From Candidatus Pollutiaquabacter sp. (GTDB lineage Bacteria; Bacteroidota; Bacteroidia; AKYH767-A; 2013-40CM-41-45), in contig CAINVI010000078.1 of assembly GCA_903854075.1 (NCBI GenBank), positions 1 to 12,110 on the forward strand: DNA of 12,110 nucleotides, given 5' to 3'. Below the pieces are notes generated by a model. It was not told the origin of the DNA, did not search any database, and saw nothing but the letters and a program-made list of their open reading frames with translations. The position numbers and the translations under genes were made by a program. This document shows positions 1 to 6,854 of this stretch, piece by piece. The first letter of the stretch is position 1; each line of letters opens with the position of its first letter.

Positions 1-415
1 AGTTGGAGTGCTGAATGGAAAATTGGGAGATGTTTTTTTGAATGACCAATGCTTCTGATTCCGTAATTGTATTACCGTTGGTAAAAACATCTTCGATGGA
101 ACTTCCGGTAAACGCTTTCAACCACTCGGGCTTGAAGTGCTCCGTCATGAATGTTTGCAGGTAGAGATCATCTCTGACATACGTCTTTGGATCCGCGGTA
201 GCGATAATCCATGTAGCCTTATTGAACTCTCCGGTATATCGCCGCAATTTGATGTTACCCAACTTAAAGGCTTCTTCCAGTTTAAGCAGATCGCGATAGA
301 TAGTTCGCTGCGATACCTTGTGTCCTTCGCCTTGTAATTTATGGTGCAGAGAAGGAACCGTTTCCGGCCCTACACTTAAATGATTTAAAATAGACAGCAC
401 TCGCAGTACCTGCAT
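1..415 (-). CDS. HTH (DeoR/WYL-type) transcriptional regulator, N-terminal part
   Basis: Reading the minus strand from the ATG at 415 gives an open frame of 138 codons that runs off the left edge, so only the N-terminal part is present. The first 50 residues look like a DeoR/HTH_11 winged helix: MQVLRVLSILNHL, then a recognition helix at about residues 34-47 (VSQRTIYRDLLKLE). This is the classic 'S-x-R-T-I-x-R-D-L-x-x-L' pattern of YafY/WYL-domain regulators. The rest (LRRYTGEFNKATWIIA onwards) would lead toward an effector-binding domain, but that domain is not visible. An in-frame TAA lies at 439-437 and there is no other ATG between, which fixes the start. A candidate promoter and a set of TTTGTCA repeats lie upstream at 462-566, suggesting self-regulation. 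HTH class: fairly sure. WYL assignment: inference. Confidence 0.7.
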   Translation of the reverse strand, partial: MQVLRVLSILNHLSVGPETVPSLHHKLQGEGHKVSQRTIYRDLLKLEEAFKLGNIKLRRYTGEFNKATWIIATADPKTYVRDDLYLQTFMTEHFKPEWLKAFTGSSIEDVFTNGNTITESEALVIQKNISQFSIQHSN

Positions 416-461
416 AAAACAACTGAATAAAACGCCTTAGATGAATAATTTTAACGCACTG

Positions 462-495
462 CGAAAGTATCACAGGGAAAGGCAAGTGCCACAAA
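462..495 (-). promoter_or_regulatory. Candidate Bacteroidota-type promoter of the HTH regulator
   Basis: On the minus strand TTTG (495-492) is followed after 22 bp by TACTTTCG (469-462), which matches the Bacteroidota -7 consensus TAnnTTTG at all but one position. The regulator start codon lies about 46 bp downstream. The spacer is slightly longer than usual, so this is tentative. Confidence 0.35.
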
Positions 496-510
496 GTAAT
501 AAGATTGGAT

Positions 511-566
511 TGACAAATAATGTCATCGTATTAATTTATTTGTCAATATTTGTCAATTATGACAAA
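511..566. promoter_or_regulatory. Operator-like cluster of four TTTGTCA/TGACAAA motifs
   Basis: The 7-mer TGACAAA occurs at 511-517 and 560-566, and its reverse complement TTTGTCA at 539-545 and 549-555. Copies three and four form an inverted repeat with 7-bp perfect arms and a 4-bp centre (549-566). Copies two and three are direct repeats 10 bp apart, one helical turn. The first copy is also part of TGACA-AATAA-TGTCA (511-525). The cluster lies just upstream of the candidate promoter of the HTH regulator, so binding by that protein is plausible but inferred. Confidence 0.5.
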
Positions 567-702
567 CCGACAAGCACCTTGTTATTCCAACTGTGGGCTG
601 ATAATCAGAACATAGCACTAACTACGAAAAGGAAGGACTTGGCGGTGAAATTCTTCTACTGTCCTTCCAACCACTGTTTGACACCATGTTCACTCAAAAA
701 TC

Positions 703-729
703 AAAAAACCCACCCGGTTAGGGGTGGGT
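703..729 (-). terminator. Rho-independent terminator, minus strand
   Basis: ACCCACCC (708-715) and GGGTGGGT (722-729) are perfect 8-bp arms around a 6-nt loop. On the minus strand the stem is followed by TTTTTT (708-703). The plus strand has no T-run after the stem, so it acts on minus-strand transcripts, most likely as a second terminator behind the gene at 882-2444. Confidence 0.7.
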
Positions 730-747
730 CTCAGAGATAAATCAATC

Positions 748-771
748 AAAAAGTCTGCTGCGATTCAGACT
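748..771 (-). terminator. Weaker terminator hairpin, minus strand
   Basis: AGTCTG (752-757) and CAGACT (766-771) form a 6-bp stem with an 8-nt loop. On the minus strand the stem leads into a T-run at 751-748. It lies about 110 bp past the stop codon of the gene at 882-2444 and just before the stronger hairpin at 703-729. Confidence 0.45.
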
Positions 772-881
772 ATTGGAGCAATACAAATATATACTCCTAA
801 TTACAATGAATATGTACAGATGAATCTTGATTGACATCTCGTGACAAATTGTTTAAGGAATACGTAAAAAGTATTAGGCCA

Positions 882-2444
882 TTAGTCAACAACCAGCAAT
901 TTCTTTTGACGAATGGTGGAATTGGTGGATAAGACAACAAAATAGGTGCCGGAAGACAAGGCGGAAATGTCCATTTGTAGCTGGTGATGACCGGCAAGGT
1001 ATGTTTCGGGGCGGCTATCGCCCAGCAAGGTCCTGCCTTGAATGTCAATAACTGTCAACGAAACGGCTTCCCGCTGAGGTAGAAAAAATTCAAGACGCAC
1101 ATCCCGGTTGGCCGGATTCGGTGCAGGATCGTACAACTGAGGTGTTCGAATAACCGAGCTAAAGACATCATCATTCCCACCGGCAAAAAAGGAACTATCC
1201 TGAATGATATTCTCATCACCCGGCAAATAGTAGGTGTACAAGAAATAAACCAGCATCATTTCATCTGTAGTAGCTTCCCCCAGCACCGTCCAGGCCGGTG
1301 GATCACTCGGATTGAATGGATTATTCAACGTGTTATCATAGGTAGCCGTCGAGTAAAGCGTTGTGCCCGCAGGCAGTGTCAGTGCGCGCGGGAAATAATA
1401 CATATCCTGCCAATGGAAATCCCACGATGGAATATGAACAAAAGGAACCGTATCGTTGGAAGGTGTGATACCAAAGCTCGTAATACTTTTTCCCAGCAAA
1501 TGCATGTGAGGAGCCAGGGCAAGTGCCGTGACATTGAACGGCAATGTGTAATGTGCATTAAACGTTGGTGTGGTATTGGGTGGAATAACGAGTGGACCGT
1601 TATCCAATTGGAAATGATTCAACGGAGAACTGATGAATACCTCTCGGGTAAACGGTGTGGTGCTGAACTTTGCACGAAACTTTGTGGAGTCGACTTGTCC
1701 GCCAAAACCCGCCGGGTAATGCACTTGCAAAATAATATTGGTATTCGCAGGCAGTTTAATGCCCATGCCCACCGGCAACTTGTAGGAGGTTCCGCCCGGT
1801 GCCCAGACACCGATAAGCTGTGAGGAATTCGAACCGGTCCCGCCAAAACCGACGTACCCCGGAGCAGGATCCTGCGCATCGCGTTGTGCAGGAACGGAGG
1901 ATGTATCCGAGAAAATCAACACGTGGTGAACTACACTATAATTACCGGGAATGATTTCCATTTCATTGAGAAACACTTGTGTTGAAAACCCTGAAGGCAA
2001 CACAAAGCAACGGTATTCATCGTTCGCGGTATTGCTCAAGGTGTAGGTAGGCATTTGTAACACCAGGTCGGGATTGGCAATTTCTCCAATACCACTGTAT
2101 ATAGGTCGCGCAGGTGCAAGGTTGGTATCGCCCAGCGGTGTTCCATTTTGCACCCAACTGACAATTTCATTGATCTGTTGAGGCGTCAACGAACGTTCGT
2201 GTGCGAAACGACTGTACGCTGCGTCCGGAGGCCATGGCGGCATGACGCCCTGCTGTACTTTTACACGAATGGAAACAGCATCGTTAACCACATCTGCATA
2301 GTCAATATAACTTGTCGGAGCAATCCCACCGGCGTGATGACAACTCGTGCATTTATTGTAAAAAACAGGAGCAATGTCCTCGGACCAATTTTGTGCACGA
2401 GAAGTTGCACTTAGGACTAGAAAGAAAAATAGAAACTGTTTCAT
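882..2444 (-). CDS. Secreted cytochrome c / PHM-like copper monooxygenase with T9SS sorting domain
   Basis: A 520-residue secreted protein. Residues 1-17 are a signal peptide (MKQFLFFFLVLSATSRA). A c-type heme motif CTSCH lies at 32-36, with Met68 (GVMPPWPP) as a possible axial ligand. Residues about 125-410 match the copper type II, ascorbate-dependent monooxygenase fold of peptidylglycine hydroxylase (PHM) and dopamine hydroxylase. All six copper ligands seem present: H173-H174 and H242 (HYPAG) for the CuH-like site, H313 and H315 (HMH) plus Met396 or Met397 for the CuM-like site. Residues about 435-520 are a type A T9SS sorting domain (YDPAPNPANRDVRLEF at its start, KKLLVVD at the end). 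The protein should be exported by Sec, then by T9SS, to the surface or medium. The heme may feed electrons to copper; the substrate is unknown. Two minus-strand terminators follow it. Confidence 0.85.
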   Translation of the reverse strand: MKQFLFFFLVLSATSRAQNWSEDIAPVFYNKCTSCHHAGGIAPTSYIDYADVVNDAVSIRVKVQQGVMPPWPPDAAYSRFAHERSLTPQQINEIVSWVQNGTPLGDTNLAPARPIYSGIGEIANPDLVLQMPTYTLSNTANDEYRCFVLPSGFSTQVFLNEMEIIPGNYSVVHHVLIFSDTSSVPAQRDAQDPAPGYVGFGGTGSNSSQLIGVWAPGGTSYKLPVGMGIKLPANTNIILQVHYPAGFGGQVDSTKFRAKFSTTPFTREVFISSPLNHFQLDNGPLVIPPNTTPTFNAHYTLPFNVTALALAPHMHLLGKSITSFGITPSNDTVPFVHIPSWDFHWQDMYYFPRALTLPAGTTLYSTATYDNTLNNPFNPSDPPAWTVLGEATTDEMMLVYFLYTYYLPGDENIIQDSSFFAGGNDDVFSSVIRTPQLYDPAPNPANRDVRLEFFLPQREAVSLTVIDIQGRTLLGDSRPETYLAGHHQLQMDISALSSGTYFVVLSTNSTIRQKKLLVVD

Positions 2445-2456
2445 CTACGGAAGGTA

Positions 2457-2491
2457 CAAAAAATAGGGGTTCTAAAAAAACGCGGAACAAA
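2457..2491 (-). promoter_or_regulatory. Candidate promoter of the copper/heme protein gene
   Basis: On the minus strand TTTG (2491-2488) is followed by 22 bp and then TATTTTTTG (2465-2457), close to the Bacteroidota -7 element TAnnTTTG with one extra T. The start codon at 2444 lies only 12 bp further, so the leader would be very short. Weak evidence. Confidence 0.25.
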
Positions 2492-2531
2492 GCTGGTTGT
2501 CTATCTTGCATTCTCATTCCTTTAAATTTTT

Positions 2532-3431
2532 ATGCTGCCGATTTTATTTGTTTTAATCAGTATGACTGCTTTTGGCATCAGCAATGTATGCTGGAAACCA
2601 TTAATCGCCGAAGTATCAATTTCACGGGCACTTTACCGCAGAAGCCGGATTACCGTCATTGGTCTTGGCGCCGCCCTGTTGTTTGGCAGCATCATGAACC
2701 TGCTACCTGTACCAGCACCTGGCGTTAACGGCGTGGGTACACTTTCAATGTTGACATTGTCAAAAGGCGTTGCAGCCATTTTACTATCACTCGCCTGACT
2801 TTACCTCTTCATTTATTCCATGAACTATGCACCGGCATACCATGCCGGATTGACCATCAGCTTATCCAGCATTCTCAGCGCGATGTTTGGTTGTCTGCTC
2901 TTGAACGATCCGTTCAGCGTACGACTACTTATGGCATTCATATTGGCGATAACAGGAGTACTGTTGCTGGATCGTCCGAAAGCCTCGGCATCACGCACCG
3001 AAAAAACCAAGCTGATCAGAGGAAGTTTACTCGCAGTAACCGCCGCCACCTGTTGGGCTATTGGTAACTTCGGATTCAAATCTACCCTACAAGCCGTTGG
3101 CGCTTTTCCGTTTTCTTTCCTGCAGGAAACCGTGGTACTGCTGGTTTCCGGTACCGTAGTGATGGCCCAAAAACACGAGCGGGAAAGCGCACCACAACAC
3201 CGGACGAAAAGTCTGATCCCACTGATTGCATCGCTGACCATTGTCGGGGTGATCTGTAATAACCTGGGTATGGACCAACTGCCGCTCAGCATTTTTGGAT
3301 TACTTGTACTGGCCCAACCGCTGACCACCGCTGCAGTAGCCTATATCTGGCTCAGGGAACGTCCGACAATTACGCAGTTACTGGGCAGCATCCTGCTGCT
3401 GGCGGGAGTTTATACCGGAATTACGGCCTGA
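2532..3431 (+). pseudogene. DMT/EamA-family transporter interrupted by an in-frame TGA
   Basis: Reading one frame from the ATG at 2532 to the TGA at 3429-3431 gives 299 codons before the stop, the usual length of a ten-helix drug/metabolite (EamA) transporter. Both halves look right: the N-terminal repeat starts MLPILFVLISMTAFGISNVC and the C-terminal repeat ends QLLGSILLLAGVYTGI. Codon 89 (2796-2798) is TGA. The frame continues without any shift as LYLFIYSMNYAPAYHAGLT, typical of the third/fourth helix of this family. A TGG or CGA codon probably mutated. The 203-residue part from Met97 (2820) could restart but would lack the first helices. Other genes here use TGA as a normal stop, so recoding is unlikely. 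A sequencing error cannot be excluded. Substrate unknown. Confidence 0.8.
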
Positions 3432-3518
3432 AACGCAAAAGGAGGAAATGGACAACCCGATTGCAGTATGAACATTCGCCCGCGTGGGTTGTTAAACTGC
3501 CGTTACCTCAAATTTCAT

Positions 3519-3526
3519 TACCTTTA
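3519..3526 (+). promoter_or_regulatory. Possible -7 element of the carotenoid operon
   Basis: TACCTTTA, one mismatch from TAnnTTTG, lies 5 bp before the crtZ start codon. I find no TTTG at the usual distance upstream. Such elements often sit very near the start codon in Bacteroidota, but the support is thin. Confidence 0.25.
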
Positions 3527-3531
3527 CACCC

Positions 3532-3990
3532 ATGGATGCTACCCTGATCATCAATCTCCTGGCCTTTTTAAGCACCTATTTTGCCATGGAAGGTGTAGCC
3601 TGGTTGACGCACAAATACGTCATGCACGGCTTCCTCTGGTCGTTACACGAAAGTCATCACCGTCCTCGGCACGGTATTTTCGAAAAAAACGACTTTTTCT
3701 TCCTCTTCTACGCCACTATCGCCATGATTCTGATGTATTTCGGTTGGGAACAACTGGACTATCGTTTCTGGATGGGTATTGGAGTGACCGCTTACGGATT
3801 CACCTACTTTGTTTTACACGACATTTTCATTCATCGTCGTGCGAAAATCCTCGATAAACTAGACTCCCGTTATTTCCGGGCCATGCGAAAAGCCCACAAG
3901 GTGCACCATAAAAAAATGGGAAAAGAAGACGGCGAAGAATTCGGCCTTTTGCTCTTCAAGAAAGAGCATTATCATTCCACGAATTCCTGA
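3532..3990 (+). CDS. crtZ: Beta-carotene hydroxylase CrtZ
   Basis: A 152-residue membrane enzyme of the fatty acid hydroxylase/sterol desaturase superfamily that adds 3-hydroxyl groups to the beta-ionone rings of beta-carotene, giving cryptoxanthin and zeaxanthin. All four histidine boxes for the di-iron centre are visible: HKYVMH (27-32), HESHH (39-43), HDIFIH (96-101) and HKVHH (122-126). Hydrophobic segments at about 4-22, 55-72 and 80-95 would anchor it, with the histidines facing the cytoplasm. Its length fits the short bacterial CrtZ form. It is the first gene of the operon, with 45 bp between its stop and crtI. The start ATG at 3532 comes right after a possible -7 element. Family assignment is firm; whether it accepts only beta-carotene is not visible. 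Confidence 0.92.
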   Translation: MDATLIINLLAFLSTYFAMEGVAWLTHKYVMHGFLWSLHESHHRPRHGIFEKNDFFFLFYATIAMILMYFGWEQLDYRFWMGIGVTAYGFTYFVLHDIFIHRRAKILDKLDSRYFRAMRKAHKVHHKKMGKEDGEEFGLLLFKKEHYHSTNS

Positions 3991-4035
3991 ACATTCGCTC
4001 GTCCAAAAGTGTTCTTTTCCTAAACCCGTTTTTAC

Positions 4036-5532
4036 ATGGCTAAAAAAGTATTGATAATCGGCACCGGACTAGGCGCTTTGGCAACTGCATTACGACTTTC
4101 TACCCGCGGCTATAAAGTGGAAATGGTAGAACGCTACCACCGCGCCGGCGGCCGTCTGAACCTGATGCAAAAAGACGGCTTTACGTTCGACGTCGGTCCT
4201 TCCTTTTTCAGCATGAGCTATGAGTTCACGGAGCTCTTCAAAGACTGCGGTATCCCGAATCCATTACAGCTGGAAGAACTTAACCCCGTTTACTCGGTTA
4301 ACTTCGCGCACCGGAACAAACCTTTCTATATCTACAAGGATATGGAAAAGCTCGCCCGTGAATTCGACGGCCTGGAAACGGATTTCGAAACAAAGATCCG
4401 TAAGTATATCGGCACTGCGAAAAAGGTATTTCACGACACTGAAGATATTGTCATCCGTCGTAACTTCAATTCAAAGCTCGATTACCTGCTGCAGTTGACC
4501 CGCGTACCGGTAAAGCATGCGCCGATGATGTTCCGCTCCATGTGGAAAGAGTTGGACGGCATCTTCTCTTCCGAAGAAGCTAAAGTTATTTTCTCCTTAG
4601 TAGCTTTCTTCCTCGGCTCTACCCCATTCCAGACACCGGCTGTTTACAGCTTGCTGAACTATACCGAATTGGAGCACGACGGCTACTGGAACGTAAAAGG
4701 TGGGATGTACAAGATTGTCGAAGAGCTGGTAAAACTCCTGGAAGCGCGTGGTGTAAAAATTCATTACAACACGGAGATCAGCAGTGTATCCAGCCACAAT
4801 GGAAAGATTGATGCCTTTGTAGATACGAACGGCAAACGCTGGACAGCCGATCTATACGTTTGCAACAGCGACGCAGCCGCTTTCCGCGGAACAGTATTAA
4901 AGCGCAAACGGTACTCTGTCGAAAAACTCGACAGTATGGAATGGACACTTTCTCCATTTACTATCTACCTGGGCGTTAAAGGCAAACTCGACAACCTCAT
5001 TCACCACAATTACTTCCTCGGCAATAATTTCAAACAATACGCTGACACCATCTTCAAAACATCAGTAGCTCCGGAGAAGCCGTACTACTACGTAAATGTC
5101 AGCAGTAAATCGAATCCGGCTTGTGCACCGGAAGGACATGAAAACGTGTTCATCCTCTGCCCTGTTCCCGACTTACGGTACAAACCGGACTGGAGTGATT
5201 CCGAAAAACTGGCCGACACCATCCTAGAAGATTTGTCGCAACGTACCGGATTTGATTTCAAAGCTAATCGTGTGACGCAAACCATCATGACGCCGATCGA
5301 TTGGAAAGATGCCTTTAACTTGTACCGCGGCAGCGGCCTGGGACTGGCACACGGTCTGAACCAGGTAGGCGGTTTCCGTCCTTCCAACAAAGACGAAGAA
5401 TTCAATAATTTGTATTATGTTGGTGCCAGCACGACACCGGGAACCGGCCTTCCAATGGTCGTCATCAGTTCCCGCCTGGCCACCGAACGTATCGAAAAAG
5501 AACATGGACCTGTATACGCAGACGTCGTATAA
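4036..5532 (+). CDS. crtI: Phytoene desaturase, CrtI family
   Basis: A 498-residue FAD-dependent carotenoid desaturase, expected to convert phytoene to lycopene in several steps. The N-terminal Rossmann motif is VLIIGTGLGALATALRL (5-21) with the following acidic VER at 31-33 and AGGRL at 37-41. The substrate-side motif FTFDVGPSFFSM follows at 49-60. The C-terminal family signature YYVGASTTPGTGLPMV lies at about 460-475. Length is normal for CrtI. The close relatives CrtD and CrtN share these motifs, so the exact number of desaturations is inferred from the neighbours crtB, crtZ and a lycopene cyclase. It is the only desaturase in the window, which favours CrtI. Its last 29 bases overlap the start of crtB, a sign of coupled translation. 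Confidence 0.88.
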   Translation: MAKKVLIIGTGLGALATALRLSTRGYKVEMVERYHRAGGRLNLMQKDGFTFDVGPSFFSMSYEFTELFKDCGIPNPLQLEELNPVYSVNFAHRNKPFYIYKDMEKLAREFDGLETDFETKIRKYIGTAKKVFHDTEDIVIRRNFNSKLDYLLQLTRVPVKHAPMMFRSMWKELDGIFSSEEAKVIFSLVAFFLGSTPFQTPAVYSLLNYTELEHDGYWNVKGGMYKIVEELVKLLEARGVKIHYNTEISSVSSHNGKIDAFVDTNGKRWTADLYVCNSDAAAFRGTVLKRKRYSVEKLDSMEWTLSPFTIYLGVKGKLDNLIHHNYFLGNNFKQYADTIFKTSVAPEKPYYYVNVSSKSNPACAPEGHENVFILCPVPDLRYKPDWSDSEKLADTILEDLSQRTGFDFKANRVTQTIMTPIDWKDAFNLYRGSGLGLAHGLNQVGGFRPSNKDEEFNNLYYVGASTTPGTGLPMVVISSRLATERIEKEHGPVYADVV

Positions 5533-6337
5533 ACTCAGCAAGATCATTACGCGGGACTACAGCACGTCCTTCTCGCTGGGTATTCATATGCTCAGTCGAC
5601 AGCATCATGCTGCGATTTATGCGATCTATGGTTTCGTGCGACTGGCCGATGAAATCGTCGACACCTTTCACGATCACGACAAGAACGAATTATTACAGCG
5701 ATTCATTCAGGAAACAGACCGCGCGTTAGCCGAACGGGTTAGTACCAATACGGTGTTGCACGCCTTTCAGGACACGGTACACCGCTATCACATTGATCGT
5801 TCCTATATCGATGCATTCCTGCACAGCATGGAAATGGATCTGAATCCGGTCACCTATAACGACGAAAAATACAACGAATATATTTTCGGCTCTGCCGAAG
5901 TGGTGGGCCTGATGTGTTTGCGTGTTTTCTGCGACGGGCAAGATGCACTATTTGATTCATTACTGCCGCCCGCGCGTAAGCTCGGTGCCGCTTTCCAGAA
6001 GGTTAACTTTCTGCGGGACCTCAAAAGTGATTTTGTAGAACGCGGCCGCGTTTACTTTCCGGGAGTTGATTTCAATGCCTTTACTGCAAACGACAAAGCG
6101 CAAATCGAAACTGATATCCAGCAGGATTTCGACGAGGCCTACGAAGGCATCAAGCGTCTCCCACGAGGCTCTAGGCTTGGCGTAACCGTAGCCTACATCT
6201 ATTACCTTGCGTTATTCCGCAAGATAAAGCTATTGCCGGCGCAACGGATCCAGCACGAACGCATCCGAATCCCGAATCTTCAGAAGATGTTTTTGCTGGT
6301 GAGAACGTGGCTGCAATACAACTTGCGGTTGATCTGA
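5504..6337 (+). CDS. crtB: Phytoene synthase CrtB
   Basis: A 277-residue squalene/phytoene synthase that condenses two geranylgeranyl diphosphates head to head into phytoene. The two Asp-rich diphosphate/Mg binding regions are present: RLADEIVD (46-53) and NFLRDLKSDFVERGRVYFP (168-186, with D172 and D176). YAIYGFVRLADE is typical of the family. I place the start at the ATG at 5504 (MDLYTQTSYKLSK), because this gives the standard N-terminus and length. The frame is open back to 5417, but that part lies fully inside crtI and does not look like a phytoene synthase. The 29-bp overlap with crtI and the 2-bp gap to the next gene show tight operon packing. The GGPP synthase (crtE) that feeds it is not in this window. 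Confidence 0.93.
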   Translation: MDLYTQTSYKLSKIITRDYSTSFSLGIHMLSRQHHAAIYAIYGFVRLADEIVDTFHDHDKNELLQRFIQETDRALAERVSTNTVLHAFQDTVHRYHIDRSYIDAFLHSMEMDLNPVTYNDEKYNEYIFGSAEVVGLMCLRVFCDGQDALFDSLLPPARKLGAAFQKVNFLRDLKSDFVERGRVYFPGVDFNAFTANDKAQIETDIQQDFDEAYEGIKRLPRGSRLGVTVAYIYYLALFRKIKLLPAQRIQHERIRIPNLQKMFLLVRTWLQYNLRLI

Positions 6338-6339
6338 CC

Positions 6340-6849
6340 ATGAACATCCGGCTGTTACTCTGCTGCCTGCTCCTAACCATTTCGCTATTCGCGCAAGCGC
6401 CCACAGTGGCAACGCTGCGCGCCGATTTTAAAAAGGCCGCTGACGACGAATCGGCAGCCACCTCGTTACTGGAAAAGTTGCAACGTGTTGTACCGCAAAC
6501 ACCGTTGATCATCGGATACACGGCCGCCACTGAAACCATACTGGCTAAGCATGCTTTTATGCCAACATCGAAATACAGCTGGTGCAAGAAGGGGATTAAT
6601 CGTTTCAAAGTAGCCATCGCCGGGGATCCTGATAATCTGGAAATTCGATTCCTGCGGATCGCCGTTGAGGCGAATTTGCCGGGATTTTTGAATATGAGCG
6701 GGGATGTGCCGGCCGACAAACAAAAAATAATGACGCTTTTGCCGGCTTCAACGGACAAAGCACTGAACAAAGATGTGGCGGAATTCCTGATTAAACAGCA
6801 CCTTTGTACTGGAGCAGAAGAATCCGCCCTAAAAAAATACCTGCATTAA
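6340..6849 (+). CDS. Small secreted protein of unknown function in the carotenoid operon
   Basis: A 169-residue protein whose function I do not recognise. Residues 1-20 (MNIRLLLCCLLLTISLFAQA) are a clear signal peptide with a likely cut after AQA, so the mature part of about 149 residues should be periplasmic. It looks mostly helical, somewhat TPR-like. A block around 57-117 (LIIGYTAATETILAKHAF, then AIAGDPDNLEIRFLRIAVEA) agrees with a conserved hypothetical family I recall from Bacteroidota, unchecked here. The start ATG at 6340 lies 2 bp after the crtB stop. An upstream in-frame ATG at 6307 would overlap crtB and bury the signal peptide. The gap to the cyclase gene is 5 bp. Its place between crtB and the cyclase suggests a link to pigment or membrane handling, which is inference only. 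Confidence 0.75.
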   Translation: MNIRLLLCCLLLTISLFAQAPTVATLRADFKKAADDESAATSLLEKLQRVVPQTPLIIGYTAATETILAKHAFMPTSKYSWCKKGINRFKVAIAGDPDNLEIRFLRIAVEANLPGFLNMSGDVPADKQKIMTLLPASTDKALNKDVAEFLIKQHLCTGAEESALKKYLH

Positions 6850-6854
6850 CCACC

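Larger units (their letters stand above)
416..881. other. 466-bp non-coding, AT-rich intergenic stretch
   Basis: No convincing gene lies here. A 99-codon plus-strand frame at 441-740 runs through repeat and hairpin sequence and resembles no protein I know. The stretch holds a candidate promoter for the regulator (462-495), four copies of a 7-bp motif TTTGTCA/TGACAAA (511-566), an 8-bp inverted repeat (GGAAGGAC at 631-638, GTCCTTCC at 661-668) and two terminator-like hairpins reading on the minus strand (703-729 and 748-771). I see no tRNA or known RNA family. Confidence 0.7.

Noticed and set aside
137..337. 66-codon plus-strand frame
   Set aside because: It is antisense to the HTH regulator, whose minus-strand frame shows a clear family motif.
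441..740. 99-codon plus-strand open frame in the intergenic stretch
   Set aside because: It runs through the operator-like repeats and a terminator hairpin, has no family resemblance and no promoter-like signal.
856..875. Short inverted repeat AATAC/GTATT after the copper/heme gene
   Set aside because: Only 5 bp of A/T-rich stem; too weak to call.
2796..2798. TGA read as an amino acid (altered genetic code or selenocysteine)
   Set aside because: crtZ, crtB and the transporter itself end with TGA as a normal stop, and I see no SECIS-like structure or selenoprotein context.
5417..5503. Upstream extension of the crtB frame
   Set aside because: It lies fully inside the conserved C-terminal signature of crtI, and the added residues do not match phytoene synthases.
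6171..6770. 199-codon minus-strand frame
   Set aside because: It lies opposite crtB and the secreted protein gene, breaks an evident operon and shows no recognisable motif.
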